NCBI GenBank assembly: GCA_003427395.1
Contig: BFEA01000191.1
Location: forward strand, 2,424,474 to 2,446,276
DNA length: 21,803 nt
Direction: 5' to 3'
Source: Chara braunii
Taxonomy: Eukaryota; Streptophyta; Charophyceae; Charales; Characeae
The notes beneath the pieces were generated by a model. It did no database searches, was not told where the DNA came from, and saw nothing but the letters and a program-made list of their open reading frames with translations. Shown here piece after piece: positions 9,676 to 17,772 of this stretch (positions are counted from its first letter, which is position 1; each line of letters begins with the position of its first letter). A program made the position numbers and the translations under genes.

Positions 9676-10033
9676 ATGAAACAGCAGCGTGCTCGAGGGG
9701 GAGAGGATTTGATCTTCTTCAAGCTTCTCATTAATCACCATTACCTTCGTGTTTTGATTTATTGTGGCGCAACTACTAACTTCATGTCCCCAATGATGAA
9801 GCAAGTGGAGTTGCAAGCCTCTTGTAAGATCCAAGTAGGCAACAAAAAAGTTCTCCTCTACGCATGCAGTCAAAGGCGTGCACACTACCTTTGACAAAGA
9901 GAAGACAGTCAGACATGCACTCAAATTCTATGTGCTGGATAAATGTCCTTTCGACGCAGTTCTTGGATTGGTCTGGCTATGGTCCCAATGCAAATGGACT
10001 GAGTGGAAGGCTGATCTCTTTTTTGGTCCTTGA
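9676..10033 (+). pseudogene. Aspartic protease remnant of gypsy element 1
   Basis: The N-terminal half (9676 to about 9868) has the retropepsin active-site context, but the catalytic Asp is replaced: it reads YCGATTNF where the family has D-C/S-G-A-T. One base change (GAT to TAT) explains this. The C-terminal half (from 9869, next frame) has KFYVLDKCPFDAVLGLVWL, the FDxILGxxWL flap/C-terminal motif of gypsy proteases. A frameshift lies at about 9860-9869. The enzyme normally cleaves Gag-Pol inside the particle; this copy is inactive. A Ser/Thr/Pro-rich linker follows in another frame (10020 to about 10370), leading to the RT. Confidence 0.7.
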
Positions 10034-10374
10034 TGCTTTGGGAAATGAACCCACATTATTACTAGACAAGAAAAACAAATCCCAAGTGACTTGTGTCAAT
10101 GCAATGCAGTTCCGCGAGAAATGGCGCAAACACAAGGAGGAAGAACAATTGTATTTTGCTTTTGTTCCTCCTACTCATGTGTCTTCTACTTTTGCGGCTA
10201 GTACAAATCCAACTTTGTCTAATGTGCCTACTTCTAGTATTTCTTATTCTCCATCTACTTCTATTCCAAATGAGTCTACTTCAGATTTGGTATCCTTTAC
10301 CAAAAATCTGCGACCTGATCTATGTGATCCTTCTCCAGATCCCCCACCCCCCGCCGATCCCAACAAGCATCCAA

Positions 10375-11201
10375 AGCCTACTCGACCGATTTTCGGAAGT
10401 TGTGGCCGAACCCTGTGAAATTCCCACGCGATCGGTCAAACATGCTATTGAGTTGGTCGAAGGTGCTATACCCCTAAGGGGCTGCGTATATCGTATGGGA
10501 TCCGGCGAGTTGGAGGAACTTCGAAAGCAGATCGATGAGATGATCGACAAGGGATGAATTAAACCTAGTGAATCTGAATTTGGTGCACCCGTTTTGTTTG
10601 TCCCCAATAAAGGAGGCGAACTCCATATGGGTATTGATTACCGCGGTCTAAACCGCATCACAAGGAAGAATGTTTACCCATTGCCATGCATAGATGATTT
10701 GCTTGATGCTGCAGGTGGGTGCAAGGTTTTTTCCAAGATCGACCTGAAGTTTGGGTAGCACCAGATTGAAGTTGATCCTGTAGACCAGCACAAGACTACG
10801 TTCAAGACATGCGATGGGCTTTACAAATTCACCGTAATGCCCTTCGGTCTCACGAACGCACCAACCACCTTTCAAAGTCTCATGGACAAGGCCGTCCGCG
10901 AACATATTGGTCGATTTGTGGTTGTGTATTTGGATGACATTCTTATTTTCAACAAATCGATCGAGGAACACATGAAGCACCTTGAGGAAGTGTTCACCAT
11001 CCTCAAGAAAATGCAGCTCCATTTCAACTTAGAGAAATCTGAGTTCGGGAGGGACAGCGTCATCTATCTTGGGCACTGGTTGTCTGTTGCAGGCCTTGAG
11101 TCTGAGGCAACCAAGGTTTAGATCATACGCAAGTGGGCTCAACCCGCAAACGTTCACAAATTGCGTTCTTTTCTTGGTCTTGCATCATACTATCGGAAGT
11201 T
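10375..11201 (+). pseudogene. pol: Reverse transcriptase of gypsy element 1 with three in-frame stops
   Basis: A single frame shows RVT_1-type motifs in order: FSEVVAEP at the start; [40 protein letters not shown] with the first catalytic Asp; FGLTNAPTTFQSLMD; and VVYLDDILIF, the YxDD active site at 10927-10938. The connection follows with FLGLASYYRKFLPQF. In-frame stops: TGA at 10555 (where GWI is usual, so Trp lost), TAG at 10756 (where GYHQ is usual, so Tyr lost) and TAG at 11119. The enzyme would copy element RNA to cDNA. The catalytic residues survive, but the stops make the copy inactive. The Leu-rich translation of the first 280 bases of this frame (10093 to about 10370) is a shadow of the linker frame. 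Confidence 0.85.
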
Positions 11202-11422
11202 CTTGCCCCAATTTTTTATTGTTGCTCGCCCGTTGTCCAAACTAACAAGCAAAAATGTATCTTACACGTGGGATGACATGTGAGACCGTTTTTGAAGCCT
11301 TGAAAGAGGCCTTGCCCTAATTGTCTATTGTTGCTCGCCCGTTGTCCAAAACTAACAAGCAAAAACATATCTAACACGTGGGATGCAACATGTGAGACCG
11401 CTTTTCAAGCCTTGAAAGAGGC
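11202..11422 (+). repeat. Imperfect 109/112-bp tandem duplication at the RT/RNase H junction
   Basis: Copy 1 is 11202-11310 and copy 2 is 11311-11422. Both start CTTGCCC, contain TTGCTCGCCCGTTGTCC and end CCTTGAAAGAGGC. They differ by several substitutions and three inserted bases in copy 2. The duplicated segment encodes the RT-RNase H linker (IVARPLSKLT...W...KEAL). Since 109 is not a multiple of 3, it breaks the frame. Copy 2 reads on into RNase H; copy 1 is the redundant unit. Confidence 0.9.
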
Positions 11423-11431
11423 CTTGGTAAG

Positions 11432-11876
11432 TTATCATGTGCTCCGATCACATTCGTAGTCACTACTGATGCAAGCCAGTATGGGATTGGCACAGTGCTG
11501 CAACAAGATGATGGTGATGGCTTGCGGCCTCTCGAATATTATAGCAAACGCATGCCCAGTGAAAAGGTAGTCACCTCCACCTACATGCACGAGCTCTATG
11601 CTTTGCGCGAAGCATTGAACCATTGGAAGCACTTTCTTTTCAGACACCGTTTCAAGGTCTTCTCAGATCATGAGACCTTGAAATGGATCTATGAGCAAAC
11701 CACCCTGTCCCCCACATTGATTCGCTGGTTCCATGACATTGACATCTTTGACTTTGAATTAAAAAACAAAAAGGGTTGTTACAATCAAGCTGCTGATGCA
11801 TTGCCTCGCCACCCGGAGTATACGACTTGCCTTGTGAACTCCTATGGCCTCCGGAAGAAACTGAAGGAGAAACTTG
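11432..11876 (+). pseudogene. RNase H domain of gypsy element 1
   Basis: Seen in one frame: TFVVTTDASQYGIGTVLQQ, with the first catalytic Asp (11468); LEYYSKRM; YMHELYALREALNHW, with Glu at 11591; FKVFSDHETLKWI, with Asp at 11666; and QAADALPRHPEY, with Asp at 11795. All four acidic residues of the retroviral-type RNase H are present. The frame is entered only after the tandem duplication and a further shift near 11430, so it is cut off from the RT frame. It normally removes RNA from RNA:DNA hybrids during reverse transcription. Confidence 0.8.
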
Positions 11877-13183
11877 TGAAGCAAACCGCCAAGGATCCGG
11901 ACCCTAGTCCAATCCTTGGGCAGCTGCGGGCTGACCCCAGCGGTCAGCCTGATTTTCACGAATGTGAAGAATTGGTTTTCCGACGTTACGGCAAGAATGA
12001 CTGTTTGTGTCTACCCAACCATGAGCCTCTCCGCATACACTTCTTGGTCTTGGCTCACGGTCGGAGTGGACATTTCGGCATGGCAAAGACTTACGGAAGC
12101 CTACTACACCAGTTTGATTGGCCTAGTATGAAAGGATCTGCTAAGAAGTTTGTCGTTGAATGTCAAGTAAGTCAACGAATCAAACCATCAAGTCAAAAGC
12201 TCATTGGGTTGCTTAAACCTTTTCCCATTCCCAAAGGTCCCGAAGAGTCTGTCTCTATCGACGTTACGGACATGGGAAAAACGAGTAAGAATGAATATTC
12301 ACAAGTGATGGTGATTGTTGATGGATTTTCCAAATTCCTGAATCCGATTTCGTTACCACCTCATGCCCCAGCTGAACTTATTCGCGAGTTCCACCAGAAG
12401 TAGATTCTGCAGTTCGGGACCCTGAAAACCCTTGTGAGTGATCGGGACCTGCACTTCAGTACTGAATGAAAGGACTTCACGTCCCAACTCCCTGGCCTCA
12501 AACTAAGCATGACATCTGGTCGACATCCCGAAGCCAATGTTTTGGCTGAGGAGATTAATCAGACCGTGTTTCAACTTCTCCGTGTCTTAATTATTCTGGA
12601 TCAGGAAACGTGGGATAAAGAGCTATATTTGGTCAAGGGGTTGTACAACAACTCCATCCATTCTTCCACCGGCATGACACCAAACAGGCTGCATTACGGT
12701 TGGCAGATTCATAATCCGCTCTCCTACTTATTCCCTGAACAGCTGGCTGCACTAACGCCCGACAAACTTGGCTTCAGCGCCAAGTATGGTCGCTTGCTCA
12801 AGGTTGTCATTGCAGCAATGACCAAGCGACAACACGCCATGATCCATCATGTGAATAACAAGCGCACACCTTCGACTATCAAAGTGGGAAGTTATGTCTG
12901 GGTCAAGATGTCTGAGTTTCCGAAAGAGGAGGGAGTGTCACACAAACTTCTCCCTCTTTATTACGGTCTGTGGGAAGTCTTGGATGTGATTGGTGACCAT
13001 AAGTTTGGTCTGTCATATGTAATTGTCGTGCCTCCTCATCTGCGCACGTACCCAGTCTTTCATGCATCAAAGTTGTTTATATATCGTGATGTTAAATCCT
13101 TTCACTATCGTGAAGACGTGATCCCTCGTGCAATCAGTGGTGGTCACGAGATCGATAGAATTAAAAGACACGTAGGGGAATGA
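11877..13183 (+). pseudogene. Integrase of gypsy element 1 with internal stops
   Basis: Continuous with the RNase H frame. The zinc-binding region has HGRSGH (His at 12056 and 12071) and Cys at 12161, but the second Cys is Ser (12170; TGT to AGT). The catalytic core shows Asp 12260 (SIDVTDM), Asp 12440 (LVSDRD) and Glu 12548 (LAEEINQT), a D-D-x35-E arrangement. The C-terminal part has KVGSYVWVKMSEF and YGLWEVLDVIGDHKFGLSYV, then VPPHLRTYPVFHASKL, the usual integrase C-terminal signature of gypsy elements. Stops: TAG 12401, TGA 12467 (element 2 has Trp TGG at the same place) and TGA 13181. It would insert cDNA into chromosomes; this copy is dead. Confidence 0.85.
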
Positions 13184-13411
13184 CATAACAAACAGTACCA
13201 GATTCATTTCATGTATCACCCGTTGGACGATCTCTATTGGATCTCAAAGAAAGAACTGCTGTGCAGCGCATCTCGCGTTGTTAAAGCATACGAGCGACAG
13301 ATAGCCTCTAATGCTGTACCAAAACTTTCTGCAAAACTCACTGCTACTGAGTACTCACGAAATCTCTTCGCAATGTTTGCTTGCAATGGTTTTGTCGGGG
13401 ACTCGGGATGA
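13184..13411 (+). pseudogene. Chromodomain-like C-terminal module of element 1
   Basis: The same frame continues after the TGA at 13181 to TGA 13409-13411. QYQIHFMYHPLDDLYWISKK, followed by ELL and VVKAYERQI, resembles the integrase-linked chromodomains of chromoviruses (aromatic-x-V-x-F/W..., then D/E-x-x-x-W, then a short helix). Such modules usually direct integration to particular chromatin. The same module is present in element 2 without the intervening stop. The call is by pattern only; a profile search would be needed to separate a true chromodomain from a related SH3-like fold. Confidence 0.55.
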
Positions 13412-13440
13412 GTTACTCGCTCGAAGGGACCTCACTCTTG

Positions 13441-13449
13441 AGAGGGGGG
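13441..13449 (+). promoter_or_regulatory. Polypurine tract of element 1
   Basis: AGAGGGGGG lies directly before the 3' LTR and after the pol stop. It aligns with the purine run of element 2 (17759-17769). In LTR retrotransposons it primes plus-strand DNA synthesis. Confidence 0.7.
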
Positions 13450-13452
13450 CAC

Positions 13453-14107
13453 TATAATGACCTGCCAAACACGGACTGAGACACACAACTGAATTTTGAG
13501 TTTTGCTCATGGAATGTATGCCTTACTGAGTTTCCCGCTTGTTGCTGAGTTTCGTAAGCCTGTGTGGGCGGGTGCTTGCTGGTCTGCATGCCTGTCTGAG
13601 CGCCTGTTGGCTTGAGTGCATGTGTGAACCGCAAGGGGACTTGTTTGTTCGGAAGGCCCGAAGGGCTGGTACTTACCTGTGGCCGTGACATCGAGGGTTG
13701 CAGCGGGGAAAACACTCAAGTGGCGGGGAAAAAGGCCCACGGCACTTAGAGCAGCGAAAAATACTCAAGCAGCAGGTAGGCCGGTACCACACCAAGTAAA
13801 GGTAGATGTGCCGGGTACTCAAGGCCGAACAGACGAAGACCAAAGTTGGCGTTTTTAGAGGCCCAGTAGTTGTAGGGTAGGTCTAGGGAGGTACCAGTCC
13901 AACCAGTTTGAGTCTAGGACCTGTACGGGCAATATCAGAGTCTGCAATGATGTTTCCCTCCGAAAGGGAGGAGGTACTGGTTGCTTGGAGGCCGCGCGGC
14001 CTAGGAAGTCACTCGCCAAGAGGCAAGCAGGCCGCTATATCTCCAGGAGGAGCAAGGTGCTCATCCTCATTGTCTGTGTGCAAGTTTGGCGACACACTGG
14101 TTGGAGC
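13453..14107 (+). mobile_element. 3' LTR of gypsy element 1
   Basis: Starts TATAATGACCTGCC just after the polypurine tract; element 2 has the intact TG start (TGTAAGGACCTGCC). Similarity to the element 2 LTR continues through blocks near 13655-13720, an identical 24-base block at 13941-13964, and a TATA-like GCTATATCTCC near 14034-14043. Similarity fades around 14107, so the right end is approximate and the terminal CA cannot be placed. The LTR would supply promoter and polyadenylation signals. Confidence 0.65.
14036..14040 (+). promoter_or_regulatory. TATA-like motif in the element 1 LTR
   Basis: CTATATCTC is conserved at the same place in the element 2 LTR (18292-18296), followed in both by GGAGGAGCAAG. 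It may be the LTR promoter TATA box. Conservation between the two copies is seen; promoter function is inferred. Confidence 0.35.
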
Positions 14108-14206
14108 ACTGCTGGGGAGGAGCAAGGACAGGAGGAGGAAGAAGACCAGGACTAGGAGGGAGAAGCGCCAGAGGTACTTACCTGGCTATGGTGGATGCCA
14201 TCTTCA

Positions 14207-14467
14207 TCACCTTGGTGGGCATCCGGAAGGCCCCTGTTGCGGTAGAGCTACACCAAGAAACTTTGAGGCAGAGTCAGGCATGGCAGCCTGAGCTAGAGCA
14301 GCCATAGCTGCTTTGTGTTGTCCTTTGCACAACAGGGCAGTGCCCTGGTAGTCCGCCATATCCTCGGCCGTGGAAGGAGGAGGAAGAAGGGTGGCCATGG
14401 CTATGGTGGACCTCATGTGATGCCTGCAGTAGAAGAGGGATTCGGACATTGATTCTGGTTCAGCCAT
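14207..14467 (-). CDS. Hypothetical 86-residue minus-strand frame or exon
   Basis: Starts at a true ATG (14467, minus strand) and runs to TGA at 14207. The composition is natural for a protein (Met/Ala-rich helical part MADYQGTALLCKGQHKAAMA, then AQAAMPDSASKFLGVAL). Consensus-like donors follow on the minus strand: AAG|GTGATG just at the end of the frame and CCAG|GTAAGT at about 14186-14177. This would suit the first exon of a spliced gene that continues leftwards into the LTR of element 1, which argues against an intact gene. No family is recognised. The overlapping plus frame (13908-14291) is Arg-rich and purine-biased. Confidence 0.3.
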   Translation of the reverse strand: MAEPESMSESLFYCRHHMRSTIAMATLLPPPSTAEDMADYQGTALLCKGQHKAAMAALAQAAMPDSASKFLGVALPQQGPSGCPPR

Positions 14468-14562
14468 TCAACATCATTATTATTATTTCTTGTTTTAATA
14501 AGAGAGGAGGAGATAAGGAGGAGGAGAGTGGTTGGCAAAGAAGAAGAGCATTATGCTGGTGT

Positions 14563-14640
14563 ACGTCATCTTCTTCTTCTTCTTTCTTTGTTCTTCTTCA
14601 TCTTCTTCTTTCCCTCTCTTTCCTCCCAAGTTCATTCATT
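14563..14640. repeat. CTT/CT-rich low-complexity tract
   Basis: Mostly TCTTCTTCTT units on the plus strand, then CT-rich DNA. It explains the Ser/Phe/Leu-rich translations in this area, which I do not call as genes. Confidence 0.85.
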
Positions 14641-14652
14641 TCTTTTTGCGGT

Positions 14653-14784
14653 GAGTGTGAGTCTGCCATCGGGAAGTGTCATCCTATGGCTTGTACAGCT
14701 TGCCCCATAATCATTAATTTGACTCATTGTTGAGCTTTCCCTGTAGCCATAGGCCATTTCTTTCTTCCAGAAGGATAAAGCCTT
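14653..14784 (-). repeat. Duplicated block, short copy (A)
   Basis: Direct repeat of 14929-15144. Shared anchors include GAGTCTGCC, GGCTTGTACAGCTT, CCCATAATCATT, GACTCATT, CCTGTAGCC, GGCCATTT and CTTTCTTCCAGAAGGA. Relative to copy B it lacks 62 nt (15059-15120 of B) and some 14-20 nt elsewhere. On the minus strand both copies stay open and share the words ALSFWKKE, SSxMSxINDYGxSCTS and GRLxLx, so the block may derive from a duplicated exon. No protein family is recognised. Confidence 0.7.
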
Positions 14785-14928
14785 CCGCACAATGCTTATT
14801 TTCATCTTTGGAGAACAGGTTGCGAAATTGTCCTTTCTGTTTTGTGCTACATAAGGGGGAGCTGTGTGACCAGGAGGTGCCCTGTAATTGCAAATTGGCA
14901 CCAGTAAGTTTTATGATTATAAGTGCTA

Positions 14929-15144
14929 GTGCGAGTCTGCCCTGAGTGAAAGACTTGGGAAGTGGGATCCTATCGCTTGTACAGCTTTCCCCATAATCAT
15001 TGATTCGACTCATTGCTGAGCTTGCCCTGTAGCCGTCCATTTGAATCCAAGGCCATTTCACAATAACTGGCTGATCAGCGGCTGAGCTATTATAACATGT
15101 GGAACAGGCAACATATGTTTCTTTCTTCCAGAAGGACAAAGCCT
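14929..15144 (-). repeat. Duplicated block, long copy (B)
   Basis: Long partner of 14653-14784. On the minus strand the frame from about 15180 down to 14714 is open through both copies (the last part of copy A is read in another register). It has no ATG at its upper end, only TTG near 15139. The extra 62 nt (15059-15120) lie between two TTT triplets and lack intron borders, so it may be an insertion in B or a deletion in A. I do not call a gene, only a possible coding remnant. Confidence 0.65.
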
Positions 15145-15189
15145 CACCGTCTTCTCCAATCGGGAAAATGCAGGGATTATGTTGCCCCT

Positions 15190-15287
15190 TGCCCTAGTGG
15201 TTTAGGGTGCAGGGTTGGGGACGTCGGTGGGGGGCTGGCTAACACAAGGACCGAGCATTTGCCAATAGCTGTGCCTCCCTTATCATC
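15190..15287 (+). other. Weak Pol III A-box-like motif upstream of repeat copy 2
   Basis: TGCCCTAGTGG at 15190-15200 matches the A-box consensus TRGYNNAGNGG except at one position. No good B box follows; GGTTGGGGACG near 15213-15223 is a poor match. The stretch leads into the T-rich tract of repeat copy 2. It is a candidate SINE head only. Confidence 0.2.
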
Positions 15288-15404
15288 TTTTTTTTGTTTT
15301 CTTTTCGTTTGTTTCTTTTCTTTTTCCCTTTTTTTTCTAAATTAAAAGATGCTCCATTCTATTGGTAGGGAGCTGCACCTGTTGGAAACCGGGTCCAGCG
15401 TCTC
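15288..15404 (-). repeat. Dispersed T-tract/core repeat, copy 2
   Basis: A T-rich tract (15288-15338, with scattered C and G) is followed after a short A-rich spacer by GCTCCATTCT (15351), GGGAGCTGCACC and the module CCTGTTGGAAA...GGGTCCAGCG (15378-15404). The hairpin found in copies 1 and 3 is missing here. Strand is assigned by taking the T-tract as a minus-strand poly(A) tail. Confidence 0.55.
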
Positions 15405-15685
15405 ATAAAAATACAATGAATTGTACTATGTGTGAAGATTTACCATCTACGGTCAGGCACTCACACAACGGGGGATCACGTTAGCGCAGCAGTGACCTGT
15501 GGCTGCGCTGTGCCAAAACTCATGGTCGGAGAGGCAAAGGCGAGGAGGTTAGGGTGCACGGGCGCCAGGTTGGGTTCACCTCAATGGGGCATTGCCGTGC
15601 TCCTGTCATGACCCGTTCCCGGTCGACATCAGTTGGCAATCTCATTTGGCGAAGGGAGGAAGGTTGGTGACGTGGGGAAGGTTAA
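15405..15685. other. No gene recognised
   Basis: No frame of note and no motif seen. The stretch lies between repeat copy 2 and the 96-bp tandem duplication. Confidence 0.5.
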
Positions 15686-15872
15686 TGGGTGGGATCCGGG
15701 GCCCCTTTATATCAGAATATGAACCTAATCAGGGGCATTGCCCCCTGATTTTGATACGGAGACAATAATTGGAGCTTTTTCTGGGTGGGATCCGGGCGCC
15801 CTTCATATCAGAATATGAACCTAGTCAGGGCATTCCCCCTGCTTTTGTTACGGAGACAATGATTGGAGCTTG
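15686..15872. repeat. 96-bp imperfect tandem duplication with an internal hairpin
   Basis: Copy 1 (15686-15781) and copy 2 (15782-15872) both start TGGGTGGGATCCGGG, contain ATATCAGAATATGAACCTA, and end ACAAT.ATTGGAGCTT. Copy 1 contains a perfect inverted repeat, AATCAGGGG 15727-15735 and CCCCTGATT 15742-15750, with a 6-nt loop; in copy 2 this stem is partly lost. No frame crosses it meaningfully. Confidence 0.85.
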
Positions 15873-16030
15873 TACTCTCTCAGAGGGGCTGTGCTTCAAC
15901 ATCTGCCTCTGATGTTGACTTTTTGGCTCGGCTCGTTTGTGAGCAAGGAGTGTCAAAGCGACTTGGAGTGAAGATGCTTAGAGCGAGTGGTGAGTTGTGA
16001 AGTGACACCCCTTACAGAAAGTGAGCCTGG

Positions 16031-17730
16031 GTTGATGTCTTTGATTTGGAATTGAACCAAAAGAAAGGATGTTACAATTGTGTTGCAGATGTTTTGTCTC
16101 GCGACCCCGAGTACATGACTTGCCTTGTGAGCTCCTACGGCCTCCGAAGGAAACTGAAGGAGTTAGTAGAGCAAACTGCCAAGGATCCGGACCTCAGTCC
16201 TCTCCTTGAGCAGCTCAAGACTTAACCCAGCAGTCAGCCTGATTTTCACGAGTGCGAGGGTTTGATTTTTCGACGCTATGGAAAGTATGACCGTTTGTGT
16301 GTACCCAACCATGAGCCTCTTCACACTCACTTCTTGGACTTGGCTCATGGCCGGTGCGGACACTTCGGTTTTGAGAAGACCTACTGAAGTCTGTTACAAC
16401 AAATTGATTGGCCCGGAATGAAACATTTTGTGCACAAATTTGTGGCTGCTTGTCAAGTCTGCCAACGGATCAAACCATCTAGACGAAAGCCGATGGGGCT
16501 GCTGAAACCTCTCCCCATTCCCGACGGTTCCGGAGAGTCTGTCTCTGTTGATTTTATGGACATGGGTAAGCTAAGTAAGAATGGGTATTCATGAGTGATG
16601 GTGGTTGTTGACCGTTTTTCTAAGTTTCTGAATCTGATTCAATTGCCACCTCACGACCCAACCGACCTTGTGATTAATGAGTTCCAAAAGAAGTACATTT
16701 AGCAGTATGGGCCCTCCAAAACTCTCGTGAGTGACCGAGATACTCGATTCATAAGAAACTCTTGTGAGTGACCAGGATACTTGATTCATAAGTGCAGACT
16801 GGAAGGACTTCACTTCCCAACTCTACAATATCCGACTGAAGATGACATCTGATCGACACCCCGAAGCCAATGGTTTGGCTGAGGAGATAAACCAGACTGT
16901 AACACAGCTTCTCCGTGCTCTGGTTATTCCCGACCAGGAGACATGGGATGAAGAGTTGTATGTAGTGAAGGGGTTGTACAACAACTCCATTCACTCTTTG
17001 ACCGCTATGACGCCGAACACACTACATTTCGGTTGGACGATTTGCAACCCTCTCCCATATCTGTTCCCTGAACAACCGCCTGGTCTGACGCTTGGCATGC
17101 CTGGCTAAAACGCCAGGTGCAATCACTTGCTTAAAGTTGTTGTTGCAGCAATGAAGCGACAACATGCCATGATCCACCATGCAAAAAACAAGCGCAGACC
17201 TTCGCTTTTCGAAGTGGGAAGTTATGTCTGGAACAAGACATCTGAGTTTTCAGAGGAAGAGGGGCGTTGCCAAAACTTATCCCTCTCTACTCTGATTCAT
17301 GGAAGGTTTTGGAGGTGGGGGTGATGATCAGTTTGGTCCATATGTGATTGACGTGCCTCCTCACCTACGCATGTATCCGGTCTTTCATGCGTCTAAACTG
17401 TATGTTTCTCCTGATTCCTTTTATTATTGTGAGCCTATGATCCCTTGTGCAATTAATGGTTATCAGGAGAGAGACAAAATTGTAAGTCGCACTGATAAGG
17501 GACGTAATAGACAGTACCCAGTTCACTTTTTGTATTACCCGTTGGATGATCTCTACTGGATTTCAAAGAAAGAATTGCTGCAGAGTGCACCTCACATTGT
17601 CAAAGCATATGAACGACAGATAGTTTCCGATGTTGTTCCAGCATTCTCCGCGAAAGTCACTGCTACTGAGTATGCACAAAATATTTTTGCTATGTTTGCT
17701 TATGATGTGTTTGGCAGGGGCTCAGATTGA
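16031..17730 (+). pseudogene. RNase H tail, integrase and chromodomain-like module of element 2
   Basis: Frame 1 of 3 (16031 to about 16756): end of RNase H (CVADVLSRDPEY), then the integrase zinc finger, complete here (HGRCGH and CQVC), the first core Asp at 16550 (SVDFMDM) and the second at 16733 (LVSDRD). Stops: TAA 16223, TGA 16385, TGA 16592, TAG 16700. A 37-bp tandem duplication at 16720-16793 shifts the frame. Frame 2 (16842-17320) has the catalytic Glu at about 16881 (LAEEINQT), a stop at 17106 and VGSYVWNKTSEF. A one-base slip in the G run at about 17320 leads to frame 3 (to TGA 17728), with DDQFGPYVIDVPPHLRMYPV, then QYPVHFLYYPLDDLYWISKK, the chromodomain-like module. The copy is inactive. 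Confidence 0.85.
16720..16793 (+). repeat. 37-bp tandem duplication inside the integrase core
   Basis: Copy 1 is 16720-16756 and copy 2 is 16757-16793. Both read AACTC(T)xGTGAGTGACC..., then GATACTxGATTCATAAG, with four to five differences. Element 1 has a single copy of this site (about 12430-12460). The duplication repeats the SDRD catalytic region and, at 37 bp, breaks the frame. Confidence 0.9.
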
Positions 17731-17758
17731 GTTACCCGCTCGAAGGGACCTCGCTCTT

Positions 17759-17769
17759 GAGGGGAGGGG
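17759..17769 (+). promoter_or_regulatory. Polypurine tract of element 2
   Basis: GAGGGGAGGGG is followed by TAG and then the TG that starts the LTR (17773). Position and sequence match the tract of element 1. Confidence 0.75.
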
Positions 17770-17772
17770 TAG

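Larger units (their letters stand above)
7905..14107 (+). mobile_element. Decayed Ty3/gypsy chromovirus-like retrotransposon (element 1)
   Basis: Domain order is gag, zinc knuckle, protease, reverse transcriptase, RNase H, integrase, chromodomain-like tail, polypurine tract and 3' LTR. Integrase downstream of RT/RNase H is diagnostic for Ty3/gypsy. The coding path crosses all three plus frames, with at least six frame changes and in-frame stops at 10555, 10756, 11119, 12401, 12467 and 13181, so the copy is dead. The 3' LTR is recognised by comparison with element 2. No 5' LTR was found, so insertion age cannot be estimated from LTR divergence. The right end is approximate (similarity to element 2 fades around 14107). 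The element family also occurs as element 2, about 16031-18362. Confidence 0.85.

Noticed and set aside
10093-10370. Leucine-rich stretch resembling a membrane segment at the start of the RT frame
   Set aside because: It is the out-of-frame reading of the Ser/Thr/Pro linker between protease and RT; the linker frame is the natural one here.
14449-14733. Plus frame with a Ser run and hydrophobic tail, looking like a signal or membrane segment
   Set aside because: The run comes from CTT/CT low-complexity DNA and no conserved domain follows.
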